Assembly: GCA_030673265.1 (NCBI GenBank)
Contig: DAOVJK010000024.1
Span: forward strand, 1-17,337
Reading direction: 5' to 3'
Source: Pseudomonadota bacterium
GTDB lineage: Bacteria; Desulfobacterota; Desulfobulbia; Desulfobulbales; JAGXFP01
Length of the DNA stretch: 17,337 nucleotides
The notes under the pieces were generated by a model, which worked only from the letters and a program-made list of their open reading frames with translations, did no database searches and was not told the DNA's origin. The position numbers and the translations under genes were made by a program. Below are positions 1 through 7,736 of this stretch, piece after piece; positions within the stretch are counted from its first letter, which is position 1, and every line of letters begins with the position of its first letter.

Positions 1-1
1 C

Positions 2-895
2 AATTACCAAGGGGCCATTAATCTGGCCCGGGTGGCTTTGACCCTGGGTATCCCTTACATCCATTTCAGTTCGGCAGCCATTATGCCCAATGGCGAAAAC
101 CTTGGCGAAGACGACGTGCTGCCCCTGACCGCAGACCTTGCCAATTATCCCAAGTCAAAACTGATGGCCGAGCAGACCCTGAAACATATGCACGAAAACA
201 TGGGGCTTGATTACACCACGATCCGGCTGGGGGTGGTTTACGGCAAACACGATCATAAAATCCAGGGCTTCCAGCGCCTGTTCTTTTCAATCATGAATCG
301 GGCAATGTTGGTGATGCTGACTAAAAAGGGGGTTTACCACTCCTATAGCCACGCCAAAAAACTGCCGCCCTTTATCCATTATATTCTAGACAACCGGGCT
401 GAGTTTTCGGGCCAGACCTATAATTTTGTCGACCCCGAACCGGTCGAACTGGCCTGCGTTATTATGACGATCAAACGCTATCTGGGACTCAGTATTCCCA
501 AAGGAATCTATCTGCCCTATCCACTGGCCAGGTTTGGCCGCCAGGCCCTGGAGATAGCGGTAAAGGCACTCAGCCGGATCGGGGTTGAGGCCAGAATGCC
601 CGGCGAACTGATGTTTCTAGAGAATTTTTACAAGACCCAGACCCTTTCCGCCGCCCGACTGCTTAATTCGAGCTACCGCAGCCCTGCCACGGACCAAGTG
701 ACAGTTTTCAGCAAGCTTCCCGATATGATTGAGTACTATCTGGCCCGCTGGGAGCACTTGAATCTCATCTCTTCATACAACCGTGAAATTTTTGACCCCA
801 TCCACAGAGTAGAGGTGTTTGAGAATGACCCAGGCGGTCTTCTGGAGACTATGAAAGATGATAGTTTAGAGCGATTCTCCGGCCTGGAAGATTAA
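2..895 (+). CDS. Extended SDR NAD(P)-dependent epimerase/dehydratase, 3' part
   Basis: The open frame enters from the left edge, so the true start and the N-terminal GxxGxxG nucleotide-binding motif lie outside the window. Bases 2-31 translate in frame to NYQGAINLAR, the usual 'N..G..NL..A' helix of extended SDRs, so a GTG at 32 is not the start. Visible family marks are the IHFSSAA strand that carries the catalytic serine, the catalytic YPKSK (YxxxK) pair encoded from 146, and RLGVVYG, the equivalent of the RxxNVYGP substrate loop. About 297 residues are present. Members of this superfamily epimerise, dehydrate or reduce nucleotide sugars or other substrates in the cytoplasm; the substrate cannot be told from this fragment. 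Its stop overlaps the nfo start by one base (TAATG), indicating co-transcription and probable translational coupling. Confidence 0.85.
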   Translation, partial: NYQGAINLARVALTLGIPYIHFSSAAIMPNGENLGEDDVLPLTADLANYPKSKLMAEQTLKHMHENMGLDYTTIRLGVVYGKHDHKIQGFQRLFFSIMNRAMLVMLTKKGVYHSYSHAKKLPPFIHYILDNRAEFSGQTYNFVDPEPVELACVIMTIKRYLGLSIPKGIYLPYPLARFGRQALEIAVKALSRIGVEARMPGELMFLENFYKTQTLSAARLLNSSYRSPATDQVTVFSKLPDMIEYYLARWEHLNLISSYNREIFDPIHRVEVFENDPGGLLETMKDDSLERFSGLED

Positions 896-1746
896 TGCCT
901 TTATTCGGAGCGCATATGTCGGTCAGTGGAGGCCTGCGCCTGGCCTTTGACCGCCTGGCCGTAGTCGACGGCGAGGCCCTGCAGATTTTTACCGCCAACC
1001 AGAGGCAGTGGCTGCCGAAACTGCCTGCTGAGCAGGAGGTCAGGTTATTCAGGGAAATGCGGCGCTCCCTGGCCGAAATCCCGGTGGCTTCCCACGATTC
1101 CTATCTTATCAACCTCGCCTCGCCCAAACCGGAATCCGAAGCAAAATCGATAACGGCCCTGGTCGGAGAGCTGCGCCGCTGCGCCGCTCTCGGAGTGGAA
1201 TATCTGGTGATGCACCCTGGTTCACATCTCGGCGAGGGGATCAAAGCGGGAATCACCCGGTTCACTGCCAATCTGGATCGGGCCTTCAAGGAGGCCGGAG
1301 TTGGCGCCGAGGTCATGGTTTTACTGGAAACCACCGCTGGCCAGGGTAGCAGCCTGGGCGCTGATTTCTCCGAACTGGCCCAGATTATCACCGGTTCAGT
1401 ATTTTCACCACAGTTGGGGGTCTGTTTTGATACCTGTCATGTGTTTGCCGCCGGCTACGACATCCGGACGCCGGAAGCCTATAGACAAACAATGGCCGAA
1501 TTTGCGCGAGTAATCGGCCTTGACCGGCTCAGGTTATTCCATCTCAACGACTCAAAGAAGGAACTGGGCAGCCGGGTTGACCGCCATGATCATATCGGCC
1601 AGGGCCAGATCGGGGTGGAGGGTTTCCGGTTGCTGGTCAATGATCCCCGTTTTAGCAACCATCCGATGGTTCTGGAAACTCCCAAGACTGAAGATCTGCA
1701 CGAGGATAAAGAAAATTTGCAACTACTGCGAAGTCTCCTTGAATAA
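895..1746 (+). CDS. nfo: Endonuclease IV (AP endonuclease family 2)
   Basis: This 283-residue protein is a deoxyribonuclease IV, which cuts DNA 5' to abasic sites in base-excision repair using a trinuclear zinc centre. All nine zinc ligands of the family can be placed: H67, H107, E145, D179, H182, H216, D229, H231 and E261, with spacing almost identical to the E. coli enzyme. Supporting motifs are GAHMSVSGG at the N-terminus, FTANQRQW, MHPGSHLG, LLETTAGQG, FDTCHVFAAGYD, FHLNDSK and DRHDHIGQG. The length matches the family. The start ATG overlaps the stop of the upstream SDR gene by one base and has no separate good Shine-Dalgarno, so it probably depends on upstream translation. A terminator follows about 20 bases after the stop. 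Confidence 0.95.
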   Translation: MPLFGAHMSVSGGLRLAFDRLAVVDGEALQIFTANQRQWLPKLPAEQEVRLFREMRRSLAEIPVASHDSYLINLASPKPESEAKSITALVGELRRCAALGVEYLVMHPGSHLGEGIKAGITRFTANLDRAFKEAGVGAEVMVLLETTAGQGSSLGADFSELAQIITGSVFSPQLGVCFDTCHVFAAGYDIRTPEAYRQTMAEFARVIGLDRLRLFHLNDSKKELGSRVDRHDHIGQGQIGVEGFRLLVNDPRFSNHPMVLETPKTEDLHEDKENLQLLRSLLE

Positions 1747-1765
1747 AAGCTGCCGGCTGGTCTGA

Positions 1766-1787
1766 ACGGGCAAAGCCTGTTTTATTT
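1766..1787 (+). terminator. Intrinsic terminator after nfo
   Basis: ACGGGC (1766-1771) and GCCTGT (1775-1780) form a 6-bp stem with one G-U pair and an AAA loop. It is followed by TTTATTT. It sits 20 bases after the nfo stop, ahead of recQ. The stem is short, so termination may be partial. Confidence 0.5.
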
Positions 1788-1878
1788 ACGATGGCTTGGC
1801 TAATCAAGCTTAATCGACCGCAACATTTATTTTACCATTCAGGCGATTTTGCCTACCCATAAATTCGGGTTTACCTTG

Positions 1879-3693
1879 ATGCCGACATCACCAGCAGAGA
1901 CACTTAACCTGATCTTCGGCTATAAAGATTTCAGGCCATATCAACAAGAGATCATCGAGACCCTGATTGATGGTCAGGACTTGTTTGTGTTAATGCCCAC
2001 CGGTGGCGGCAAGTCCCTCTGCTATCAGATCCCGGCCCTGCACAGGCCGGGCGTTGCCATTGTGGTCTCACCCCTCATCTCGTTGATGAAAGACCAGGTT
2101 GACGCCCTGACCGCAAATGGCGTAAAGGCCGCGTTCTACAACTCTTCCCTGAAAGCGGCAGAGGCCCGCCAGACCCTGGCCCGGTTGCATGACAACAGCC
2201 TTGATCTCCTCTATGTCGCCCCCGAACGCTTAATGAGCGACTCCTTCATTGAGCGTTTGCAGAATATTGATATTGCCCTGTTTGCCATTGATGAGGCCCA
2301 TTGCATCTCCCAGTGGGGTCATGATTTCAGACCGGAATATCGACAGCTCGGGCGCTTGCGTGGGCTGCTGCCCGGCCCACCGATAATTGCCCTGACTGCC
2401 ACCGCCGAACCCCACACCAGGGAAGACATCTTAAAGGGCTTGGGGCTGACTTCCGTCCGGACCTTTGTTACCGGCTTTGACCGCCCCAATATCCGTTACA
2501 CCGTGGTCGACAAGGCGAAACCGGCCGCCCAGCTCAAGGCTTTTCTGGCCGCCCACCCCGGTGAAGCCGGTATTGTTTATGCCCTGAGCCGCAAACGGGT
2601 CGAAGCAGTTACCAGCGACCTTAACCAGGCCGGCATTAGCGCCGTTGCCTATCACGCCGGGCTTTCCGACACGGTGCGCCAGGAGGCGCAGGATAGTTTC
2701 CAGCATGATGATGTGCAGGTGGTCGTCGCCACTGTCGCCTTTGGCATGGGAATCGACAAATCCAACGTTCGTTTTGTTGTTCACTATGATCTGCCCAAAA
2801 ACATCGAAAGTTATTACCAGGAAACAGGCCGGGCCGGCCGGGACGGCTTGAGCGCCGAAGCCCTATTGCTTTTTGGTTATGGAGATATCGCCATTGCCAG
2901 AGGCCTGATTGAAAAAGGCTACAATCAGGAACGTAAACGAATCGAACTCCATAAACTCAACAGCATGGTCGCCTTTGGCGAGGCCCAGACCTGTCGACGC
3001 CAGATCCTGCTGAGCTATTTTGGTGATAAAGCGAGTGAGCCCTGCGGCAACTGTGATATCTGCCTCAATCCGCCCCGGCAGATCGAGGTAACCGAGGAGG
3101 CACGCAAGGCCCTGTCCTGCGTCTACCGGGTCGGGCAGCGGTTCGGCATGGGCTACATCATCGAAGTATTACGCGGTTCAAAAAACCAGCGCTTGCTTAA
3201 GCTGGGCCACGACCGCCTTTCCACCTATGGTATCGGCGCCGACCAGCCCCGTGATTTCTGGTCCGCCCTGTTACGCCATCTTATTAATCAAGGCTTTCTC
3301 TGCCAGGATATTGCCAACTATTCAATTCTTACCCTGACCAGGGAGGCCGGGCCGTTACTTAAGGGGGAACAGACCCTGACGATGCCCAAACCCAGGATCA
3401 GGACCACGGCCAAAAAAGCAAAGGCCAAAGCCAAAGCCGTTGGTGACCTTCACTACGACCAGGACCTTTTTGCGAAACTGCGAGAATTACGCAAGCAAAT
3501 CGCCGCAGAGCAAGGGGTACCCCCCTTTGTCATTTTCAGTGACGCCAGCCTGGCGGAAATGGCCGCCGTCCGCCCCCAGAACGAGGGAGCCATGCTGGCC
3601 ATAACCGGCGTAGGAAAACACAAACTGGAACATTACGGGCCAAGCTTTCTTAAAATACTGCAGATGCCAAGGGGTGGGGCAAGACAGAACTGA
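1879..3693 (+). CDS. recQ: ATP-dependent 3'-5' DNA helicase RecQ
   Basis: The protein has about 604 residues, close to E. coli RecQ (609), and carries the complete helicase-RQC-HRDC architecture. Visible are the Walker A TGGGKS (about residues 41-46), DEAH (138-141) followed by CISQWGHDFRPEY, ALTATA, the motif VI stretch QETGRAGRDG (about 324-333), and the RQC zinc-binding cysteines C372, C389, C392 and C395. A lysine/alanine-rich linker (about 501-510) joins a C-terminal HRDC domain (about 517-595). RecQ unwinds DNA in recombination and replication-fork repair. I chose the ATG at 1879 because MPTSPAETLNLIFGYKDFRPYQ aligns with the usual RecQ N-terminus. A TTG at 1849 would add ten residues with only a weak AGG ahead of it; neither start has a strong ribosome-binding site. 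It is probably transcribed separately from nfo. Confidence 0.95.
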   Translation: MPTSPAETLNLIFGYKDFRPYQQEIIETLIDGQDLFVLMPTGGGKSLCYQIPALHRPGVAIVVSPLISLMKDQVDALTANGVKAAFYNSSLKAAEARQTLARLHDNSLDLLYVAPERLMSDSFIERLQNIDIALFAIDEAHCISQWGHDFRPEYRQLGRLRGLLPGPPIIALTATAEPHTREDILKGLGLTSVRTFVTGFDRPNIRYTVVDKAKPAAQLKAFLAAHPGEAGIVYALSRKRVEAVTSDLNQAGISAVAYHAGLSDTVRQEAQDSFQHDDVQVVVATVAFGMGIDKSNVRFVVHYDLPKNIESYYQETGRAGRDGLSAEALLLFGYGDIAIARGLIEKGYNQERKRIELHKLNSMVAFGEAQTCRRQILLSYFGDKASEPCGNCDICLNPPRQIEVTEEARKALSCVYRVGQRFGMGYIIEVLRGSKNQRLLKLGHDRLSTYGIGADQPRDFWSALLRHLINQGFLCQDIANYSILTLTREAGPLLKGEQTLTMPKPRIRTTAKKAKAKAKAVGDLHYDQDLFAKLRELRKQIAAEQGVPPFVIFSDASLAEMAAVRPQNEGAMLAITGVGKHKLEHYGPSFLKILQMPRGGARQN

Positions 3694-4063
3694 GGACTTT
3701 AAGAAAAGTTACCAGAATATTTAAAACAGGAAGCCCGCAGCCTTGAAAGGGCCAGGGAGAGAAGGGAAGGGTGAGGCACTGCCATTATCTCGGGACTATC
3801 CTCCTTAAGCGCTCCCCTGCAGCCCCCCACGCAGCCGGCAATTCAGGCAAAACATCTCAACTGTTCCAGCTCTGAAAGCCATCAAGCAAATCGCAAGATC
3901 AGCAGACCGGCAGGCAGAATCATCCCGGCAAACTCTGGAACCATGCCCTGGGCAACGGAGGCGCAGATCACCTCAATGGCAAAGTTGATCACGTCCGGGC
4001 CATCGAACCGGCTTTGATTGAATTCAAAAAATTTAAAGGGGTGCTGTTAAATTTACTGCATTT
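3694..4063. other. Spacer of about 370 bases between converging recQ and the YkgJ-like gene
   Basis: The first part (3694-3881) is purine-rich near 3745-3775, and I find no gene, strong terminator or repeat in it. The second part holds a coding-like minus-strand fragment (separate entry, 3882-4046). No convincing promoter was seen. Confidence 0.5.
3882..4046 (-). other. Coding-like fragment without a start, possible gene remnant
   Basis: On the minus strand a 54-codon frame runs from just after a TAA to a TGA at 3882-3884. Its codons have the G/C-ending bias of the neighbouring real genes, and the product is protein-like, with an acidic/aromatic first third (FEFNQSRFDGPDVIN) and a hydrophobic end (GMILPAGLLILRFA). 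There is no ATG at its beginning; GTG inside PDVIN or ATG inside QGM are the only possible starts, neither with a Shine-Dalgarno. It begins about 17 bases after the stop of the YkgJ-like gene on the same strand. I do not recognise it. A decayed gene 3' end or a very short membrane protein are the alternatives to chance. Confidence 0.25.
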
Positions 4064-4663
4064 TTAAAGAAGGGGCGGGCCGTTGACGATCATCTCGGCA
4101 ATGGTCATCTTGATCCGGGGCCTGGTCTGGTGGGTTGACTCTATAAGCTGGCGCTCCAGATCGGCCAGCTCCTGATACAACTCGGTCCGATCGACTTCCG
4201 GGACCTTTTCTCGGCCAACGGTCAATTCCTGACAGCGGAAACAGCCTGGAAACTGCAGGGCTTGACCATCTGGCCTGGTGATTTTGGCCGGCACCCCATG
4301 CATCCGACAGATCATCAATCGATGCTGATAAAGACCGCAAAGACCGTCATCATTCAGGGGGCACATGATCTGGGGCCGCTCACCCTTCGCCATACTGCCG
4401 GTGGCATCACTCAGATATCTCTTGGCCCGGGCCTTGATCTTGTGCAGAGCTTCAGGAGTCAGCTCCTGCAAGCCCTGCCAGAGATAGGCCCATTCGATCA
4501 GGGTGTGATGCAGAAATAAACTGTCGCAACAGTTATCAGGACAGCCCTCACAGGTAAAAGCCAATTCACCGGCCACGAGGTCATAGGCCCCGGCCATTCT
4601 GGTATACAGATCTGCCAGCCGCGCCGCAAGTTCTGGAGAAATAATATTTTCGTTCATCAGCAT
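4064..4663 (-). CDS. YkgJ/UPF0153-type cysteine-cluster protein
   Basis: This 199-residue protein carries the cysteine pattern of the CxxCxxxCC family (YkgJ, UPF0153), thought to bind zinc or an iron-sulfur cluster. Cysteines are at 38, 41, 45 and 46 (CEGCPDNCC), 101, 109 and 119 (MCPL...GLCGLY...MICRMHG), and 141 and 144 (GCFRCQ). The hallmark 'CPL....G.C..Y..RP..CR.HG' is readable, here with RLMICRMHG. The N-terminal 35 residues and the C-terminal region are helical and charged. No biochemical function is established for most members. Two in-frame ATGs, 4661-4663 and 4655-4657, are equally possible, since neither has a good Shine-Dalgarno. It stands alone on the minus strand between two plus-strand genes. 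Confidence 0.85.
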   Translation of the reverse strand: MLMNENIISPELAARLADLYTRMAGAYDLVAGELAFTCEGCPDNCCDSLFLHHTLIEWAYLWQGLQELTPEALHKIKARAKRYLSDATGSMAKGERPQIMCPLNDDGLCGLYQHRLMICRMHGVPAKITRPDGQALQFPGCFRCQELTVGREKVPEVDRTELYQELADLERQLIESTHQTRPRIKMTIAEMIVNGPPLL

Positions 4664-4952
4664 CTTTTATGTTAGATTTACCTGAGCTTTAAAAGCCCCT
4701 GAATTTTCACCCGATAATGCCTGACAAACTTGTAATAAGCAGGCGGATGGCTAAGCAAGAATCTAGATATACCGGTAGCAAACGGAGTAAGACTCCGAGA
4801 AGTAGTGTATTTTAAAGAGTGAAGCCATACATTTTGGTATGCTGAATGAACTGGTAAGCTCTGACTCAGAAAATACGCTACGACGCCGTAGATCAGAATT
4901 GTTGCGTCACTATCATACCTGATCATCAATTAAAAACCAATAAGGGTAGAAG

Positions 4953-6305
4953 ATGACAAATAAAAAGCTGGCCTGTTTCAAGGCCTACGACATTCGGGGC
5001 AGATTGCCGGATGAACTGAACGAAGAGCTGGCCGAACGGATCGGCCGGGCCTGTGGCGAATTTATAAGCCCACGGAAAATGGTGGTCGGTCATGACATCC
5101 GTCTTTCCAGCCCGACCCTGGCCGCAGCCGTGAGCAAGGGCTTACTCGAATCAGGGGCCGATGTGATCGATATCGGCCTGTGCGGCACCGAAGAAGTCTA
5201 CTTTGCCACCAGCCACCTCAAGGCCGATGGCGGCATCATGGTCACCGCCAGCCATAATCCTGCCGATTATAACGGCATGAAACTGGTCAGGGCCGAATCC
5301 CGGCCGATCAGCAGCGACACCGGCTTGAACGAAATCGAGGAACTGGCGGCAACCGGGAACTTCAAGACATCTGTCAAAACAGGGGCCTTGCAACACTACG
5401 ACAATCGGCCCGCCTTTGTCAAACACCTGCTCAGCTACATCAAGACCGCTTCCCTGAAACCACTGAAAATCGTGGTTAATGGCGGTAATGGCTGCGCCGG
5501 ACCGATGCTAGACGCCCTGGCTGAGCATCTGCCCTTCGATCTGGTCCGGGTCCACCATCAACCGGACGGCACCTTCCCCAACGGCATCCCCAACCTCCTG
5601 CTGCCCGACAACCGGGCAGCTACCGCCCTGGCAGTCCGCGAAAACCACGCTGATCTGGGCATTGCCTGGGACGGAGACTTTGACCGCTGCTTTATGTTTG
5701 ATGAGAATGGTCGTTTTATCGAAGGTTATTACATGGTCGGCCTGCTGGCCAAAGCGATTCTCGCCAATAATCCCGGCCGGAAAATCATCCACGACCCCCG
5801 CCTGGTCTGGAATACCGAGAAAATCGTTAGCGAAGCCGGCGGCACCCCGGTCATGAGTGTGACCGGTCACGCCTTCATCAAAGAACGCATGCGCGAGGAA
5901 AATGCCATCTACGGCGGTGAGATGAGTGCCCACCATTATTTCCGGGATTTTTCCTACTGCGATTCCGGAATGATCCCCTGGCTGCTGGTAACCGAAATTA
6001 TCTCCAAAACAGGGGCGAAACTATCGGAACTGGTCGATAGTATGATCGATGATTTCCCGGTCAGCGGCGAGATCAATAGCCGGGTAGAAGACCCGGACCT
6101 GATTATCAAAAAGATTGAAGAACTCTGTGCCAAAGAAGAAGGAACGAGTGATTACACCGACGGCTTCAGCTTCGCAACCAGCGCCTACCGGCTCAACATC
6201 CGCAAATCAAATACCGAACCCCTGCTGCGGCTCAATGTCGAAACCCGTGGCGACAAGGAACTGCTGGAACAGAAGACCTCTGAATTATTGGCATTGATCA
6301 GATAG
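4953..6305 (+). CDS. manB: Phosphomannomutase
   Basis: This 450-residue alpha-D-phosphohexomutase interconverts mannose-6-phosphate and mannose-1-phosphate, supplying GDP-mannose for surface polysaccharides. The N-terminus (LACFKAYDIRG) and overall length closely follow E. coli CpsG/ManB (456 residues). The phosphoserine loop is TASHNP (98-103, S100), the metal loop is DGDFDR (240-245), the sugar-specificity loop is GEMSAHHYF (322-330), which marks phosphomannomutase rather than glucosamine mutase, and the phosphate-binding loop is RKSNTEP (417-423). AGGG six bases before the ATG is a good ribosome-binding site. The next gene begins one base after the stop, so the two are probably co-transcribed. 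Confidence 0.93.
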   Translation: MTNKKLACFKAYDIRGRLPDELNEELAERIGRACGEFISPRKMVVGHDIRLSSPTLAAAVSKGLLESGADVIDIGLCGTEEVYFATSHLKADGGIMVTASHNPADYNGMKLVRAESRPISSDTGLNEIEELAATGNFKTSVKTGALQHYDNRPAFVKHLLSYIKTASLKPLKIVVNGGNGCAGPMLDALAEHLPFDLVRVHHQPDGTFPNGIPNLLLPDNRAATALAVRENHADLGIAWDGDFDRCFMFDENGRFIEGYYMVGLLAKAILANNPGRKIIHDPRLVWNTEKIVSEAGGTPVMSVTGHAFIKERMREENAIYGGEMSAHHYFRDFSYCDSGMIPWLLVTEIISKTGAKLSELVDSMIDDFPVSGEINSRVEDPDLIIKKIEELCAKEEGTSDYTDGFSFATSAYRLNIRKSNTEPLLRLNVETRGDKELLEQKTSELLALIR

Positions 6306-6306
6306 A

Positions 6307-7356
6307 ATGTCAAAAATAATGCCAGGCAACCCTGGAAAAACATCAGCGCTTTGCAAAGCAATCCTGGCGAGCATTATGGCTGTTTGCCTGCTCTTGCACG
6401 CAGACCCGGCCCGGGGAGGAGATCAAGATGAACTGCAGAGTAGCCCGGTAGAAACAAAATCGTTTTTGAGCTTCGTAGACAGATACCATTCTTATCTGCT
6501 GGGCAGGGTCAACCAACCGGCAGTCTGGTTCGACAATTTTTTCGGCGACCCCATAACCGATGATGAAGAGTTGCCGACATCTTTTGTCAGATTACGCGTC
6601 ACCGCCCGTTACACGGAAGGAGAGGGCTTCAAATTCCCAATCAGGCTCCGGGCCAACATCAAGCTGCCCCGGGCAAGCCGTAAACTGCGGCTAATCGTGG
6701 TCGGTGAAAATGAAGACGAGTTACTAACAGCACAACCCGAGGATGACCCGGCCAGGGTAACCGGAGAGGAAATAGATGCAGAACGAAGCAGCGTCGGCCT
6801 CAGGTATACTCTCTATAAAACGATTCGCGACAGACTTCATTTCGGTGGTGGTATCAGAAACCTCTCGCCTTTTGAGTATTATAGCCGGATTAGCTACCGG
6901 CGCCTGCTCCATATCGGCGGGGCCAATGTGATCAGATTCAAGCAAATCGGTTTCTGGGACTCCGTTAACGATTTAGGGGAAACCAGTCGACTTGATCTGG
7001 AAAGGGCCCTTGCCCATGAAATTACCGGGCGCCTCAGCCTGATAGGGACCTACTATGATTATGAGCCCAACTCGGAAACAAACAATGGCTTGAACTGGGG
7101 TGTGGAGACCAGCTTTTTTAAGCATTTAACAACTAAGACCGCCGCTTCTTTCGATTTGGGCGCTTATGGGGTTACCAGACCTGGTACCAGAGCAACACGC
7201 TACAGAATAGCCAGCCGCATCAGAACAAATATCTTTCGTCCCTGGCTTTTTTTCGAAATCGAGCCGGAAGTGACCTTCCTCACACCTGAAACAGGCAGCA
7301 GGAACACGGTGGGGGCGATAATGGTAATGATGGAAATTCAGTTCGCCGCCAGCTGA
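6307..7356 (+). CDS. Exported protein, probable outer-membrane beta-barrel, unknown function
   Basis: The 349-residue product starts with a basic stretch and a hydrophobic core (about 19-30, AILASIMAVCLLL) that reads as a signal peptide ending near ADPARGG (about 32-38). The mature part contains WFDNFFGD and then many alternating hydrophobic/polar strands rich in aromatic and arginine residues. It ends in MVMMEIQFAAS, so the very last residue is not the canonical aromatic of an outer-membrane protein, though F is near it. The repeated strand pattern (FVRLRVTARY, FPIRLRANIKLP, RLRLIVVGENEDE, FFEIEPEVTF) suggests a barrel. I believe similar proteins occur in sulfate-reducing Deltaproteobacteria, but that is memory, not a search. 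The one-base gap after manB suggests co-transcription; a role in the envelope is inference. Confidence 0.7.
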   Translation: MSKIMPGNPGKTSALCKAILASIMAVCLLLHADPARGGDQDELQSSPVETKSFLSFVDRYHSYLLGRVNQPAVWFDNFFGDPITDDEELPTSFVRLRVTARYTEGEGFKFPIRLRANIKLPRASRKLRLIVVGENEDELLTAQPEDDPARVTGEEIDAERSSVGLRYTLYKTIRDRLHFGGGIRNLSPFEYYSRISYRRLLHIGGANVIRFKQIGFWDSVNDLGETSRLDLERALAHEITGRLSLIGTYYDYEPNSETNNGLNWGVETSFFKHLTTKTAASFDLGAYGVTRPGTRATRYRIASRIRTNIFRPWLFFEIEPEVTFLTPETGSRNTVGAIMVMMEIQFAAS

Positions 7357-7542
7357 GCCCCTACCCCCTGTAAAATAGCCGGCTCAGCTGCTTGGTAGTC
7401 CCTGGCAACTTCGACCTGTCAGTTGCTCATTCAGCCAAACAAAATATTGTCTGCCCACCACCCGCGCCAACTATCCCCTCATCCACCTTTTACCAAAATA
7501 CCAGGCCTATCAGTCATAAACCCTGAGAACCTACAGATACCC
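7357..7542. other. Spacer after the exported barrel protein
   Basis: This is the first half of a 380-base stretch with no convincing gene on the plus strand. It contains only a weak inverted repeat, GCAACT (7405-7410) and AGTTGC (7421-7426) with a 10-base loop, and no T-run. No ORF with a start and ribosome-binding site was found. Confidence 0.4.
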
Positions 7543-7571
7543 TTGACTATACAAGCTTTTTCGTCTATAAG
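7543..7571 (+). promoter_or_regulatory. Sigma70-like promoter for rhlB
   Basis: TTGACT (7543-7548) and TATAAG (7566-7571) are separated by exactly 17 bases. It is the best promoter match I found in the window. Transcription would start near 7578, giving an untranslated leader of about 160 bases ahead of rhlB. Confidence 0.65.
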
Positions 7572-7586
7572 AGTTGCTTCTTAAAC

Positions 7587-7612
7587 TATAAAAATTTTTA
7601 AATATTTTTATA
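7587..7612. repeat. AT-only inverted repeat in the rhlB leader
   Basis: TATAAAAA (7587-7594) and TTTTTATA (7605-7612) are a perfect 8-bp inverted repeat around TTTTTAAATA. It lies just downstream of the predicted transcription start. It could be an operator, or a temperature-sensitive AU stem in the leader RNA. Confidence 0.4.
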
Positions 7613-7736
7613 TACTTGCAGAGGCACAGCATCAAAATTTGCCGATGCCATCATCTCGAACATGTAACAGACAAGGGAGTCAAGCTCTGCGGGACGATCT
7701 GACAAGCTTTCAGGTCGACCGTACCGCTCATTAAAT

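Noticed and set aside
4783..4797. Hairpin CGGAGT-AAG-ACTCCG in the spacer before manB
   Set aside because: It is a single 6-bp stem without a T-run on plus and only TTTGCT on minus; too little for a terminator or RNA gene call.
4678..4929. Minus-strand frame of 83 residues between the YkgJ-like gene and manB
   Set aside because: It starts with TTG/ATG without any Shine-Dalgarno, its codon use does not match the neighbours, and I recognise no family. The region is more AT-rich spacer, so chance is at least as likely as a real gene.
5508..5936. Minus-strand frame of 142 residues opposite manB
   Set aside because: It is the antisense of the phosphomannomutase metal-binding and sugar-binding loops; a shadow frame.
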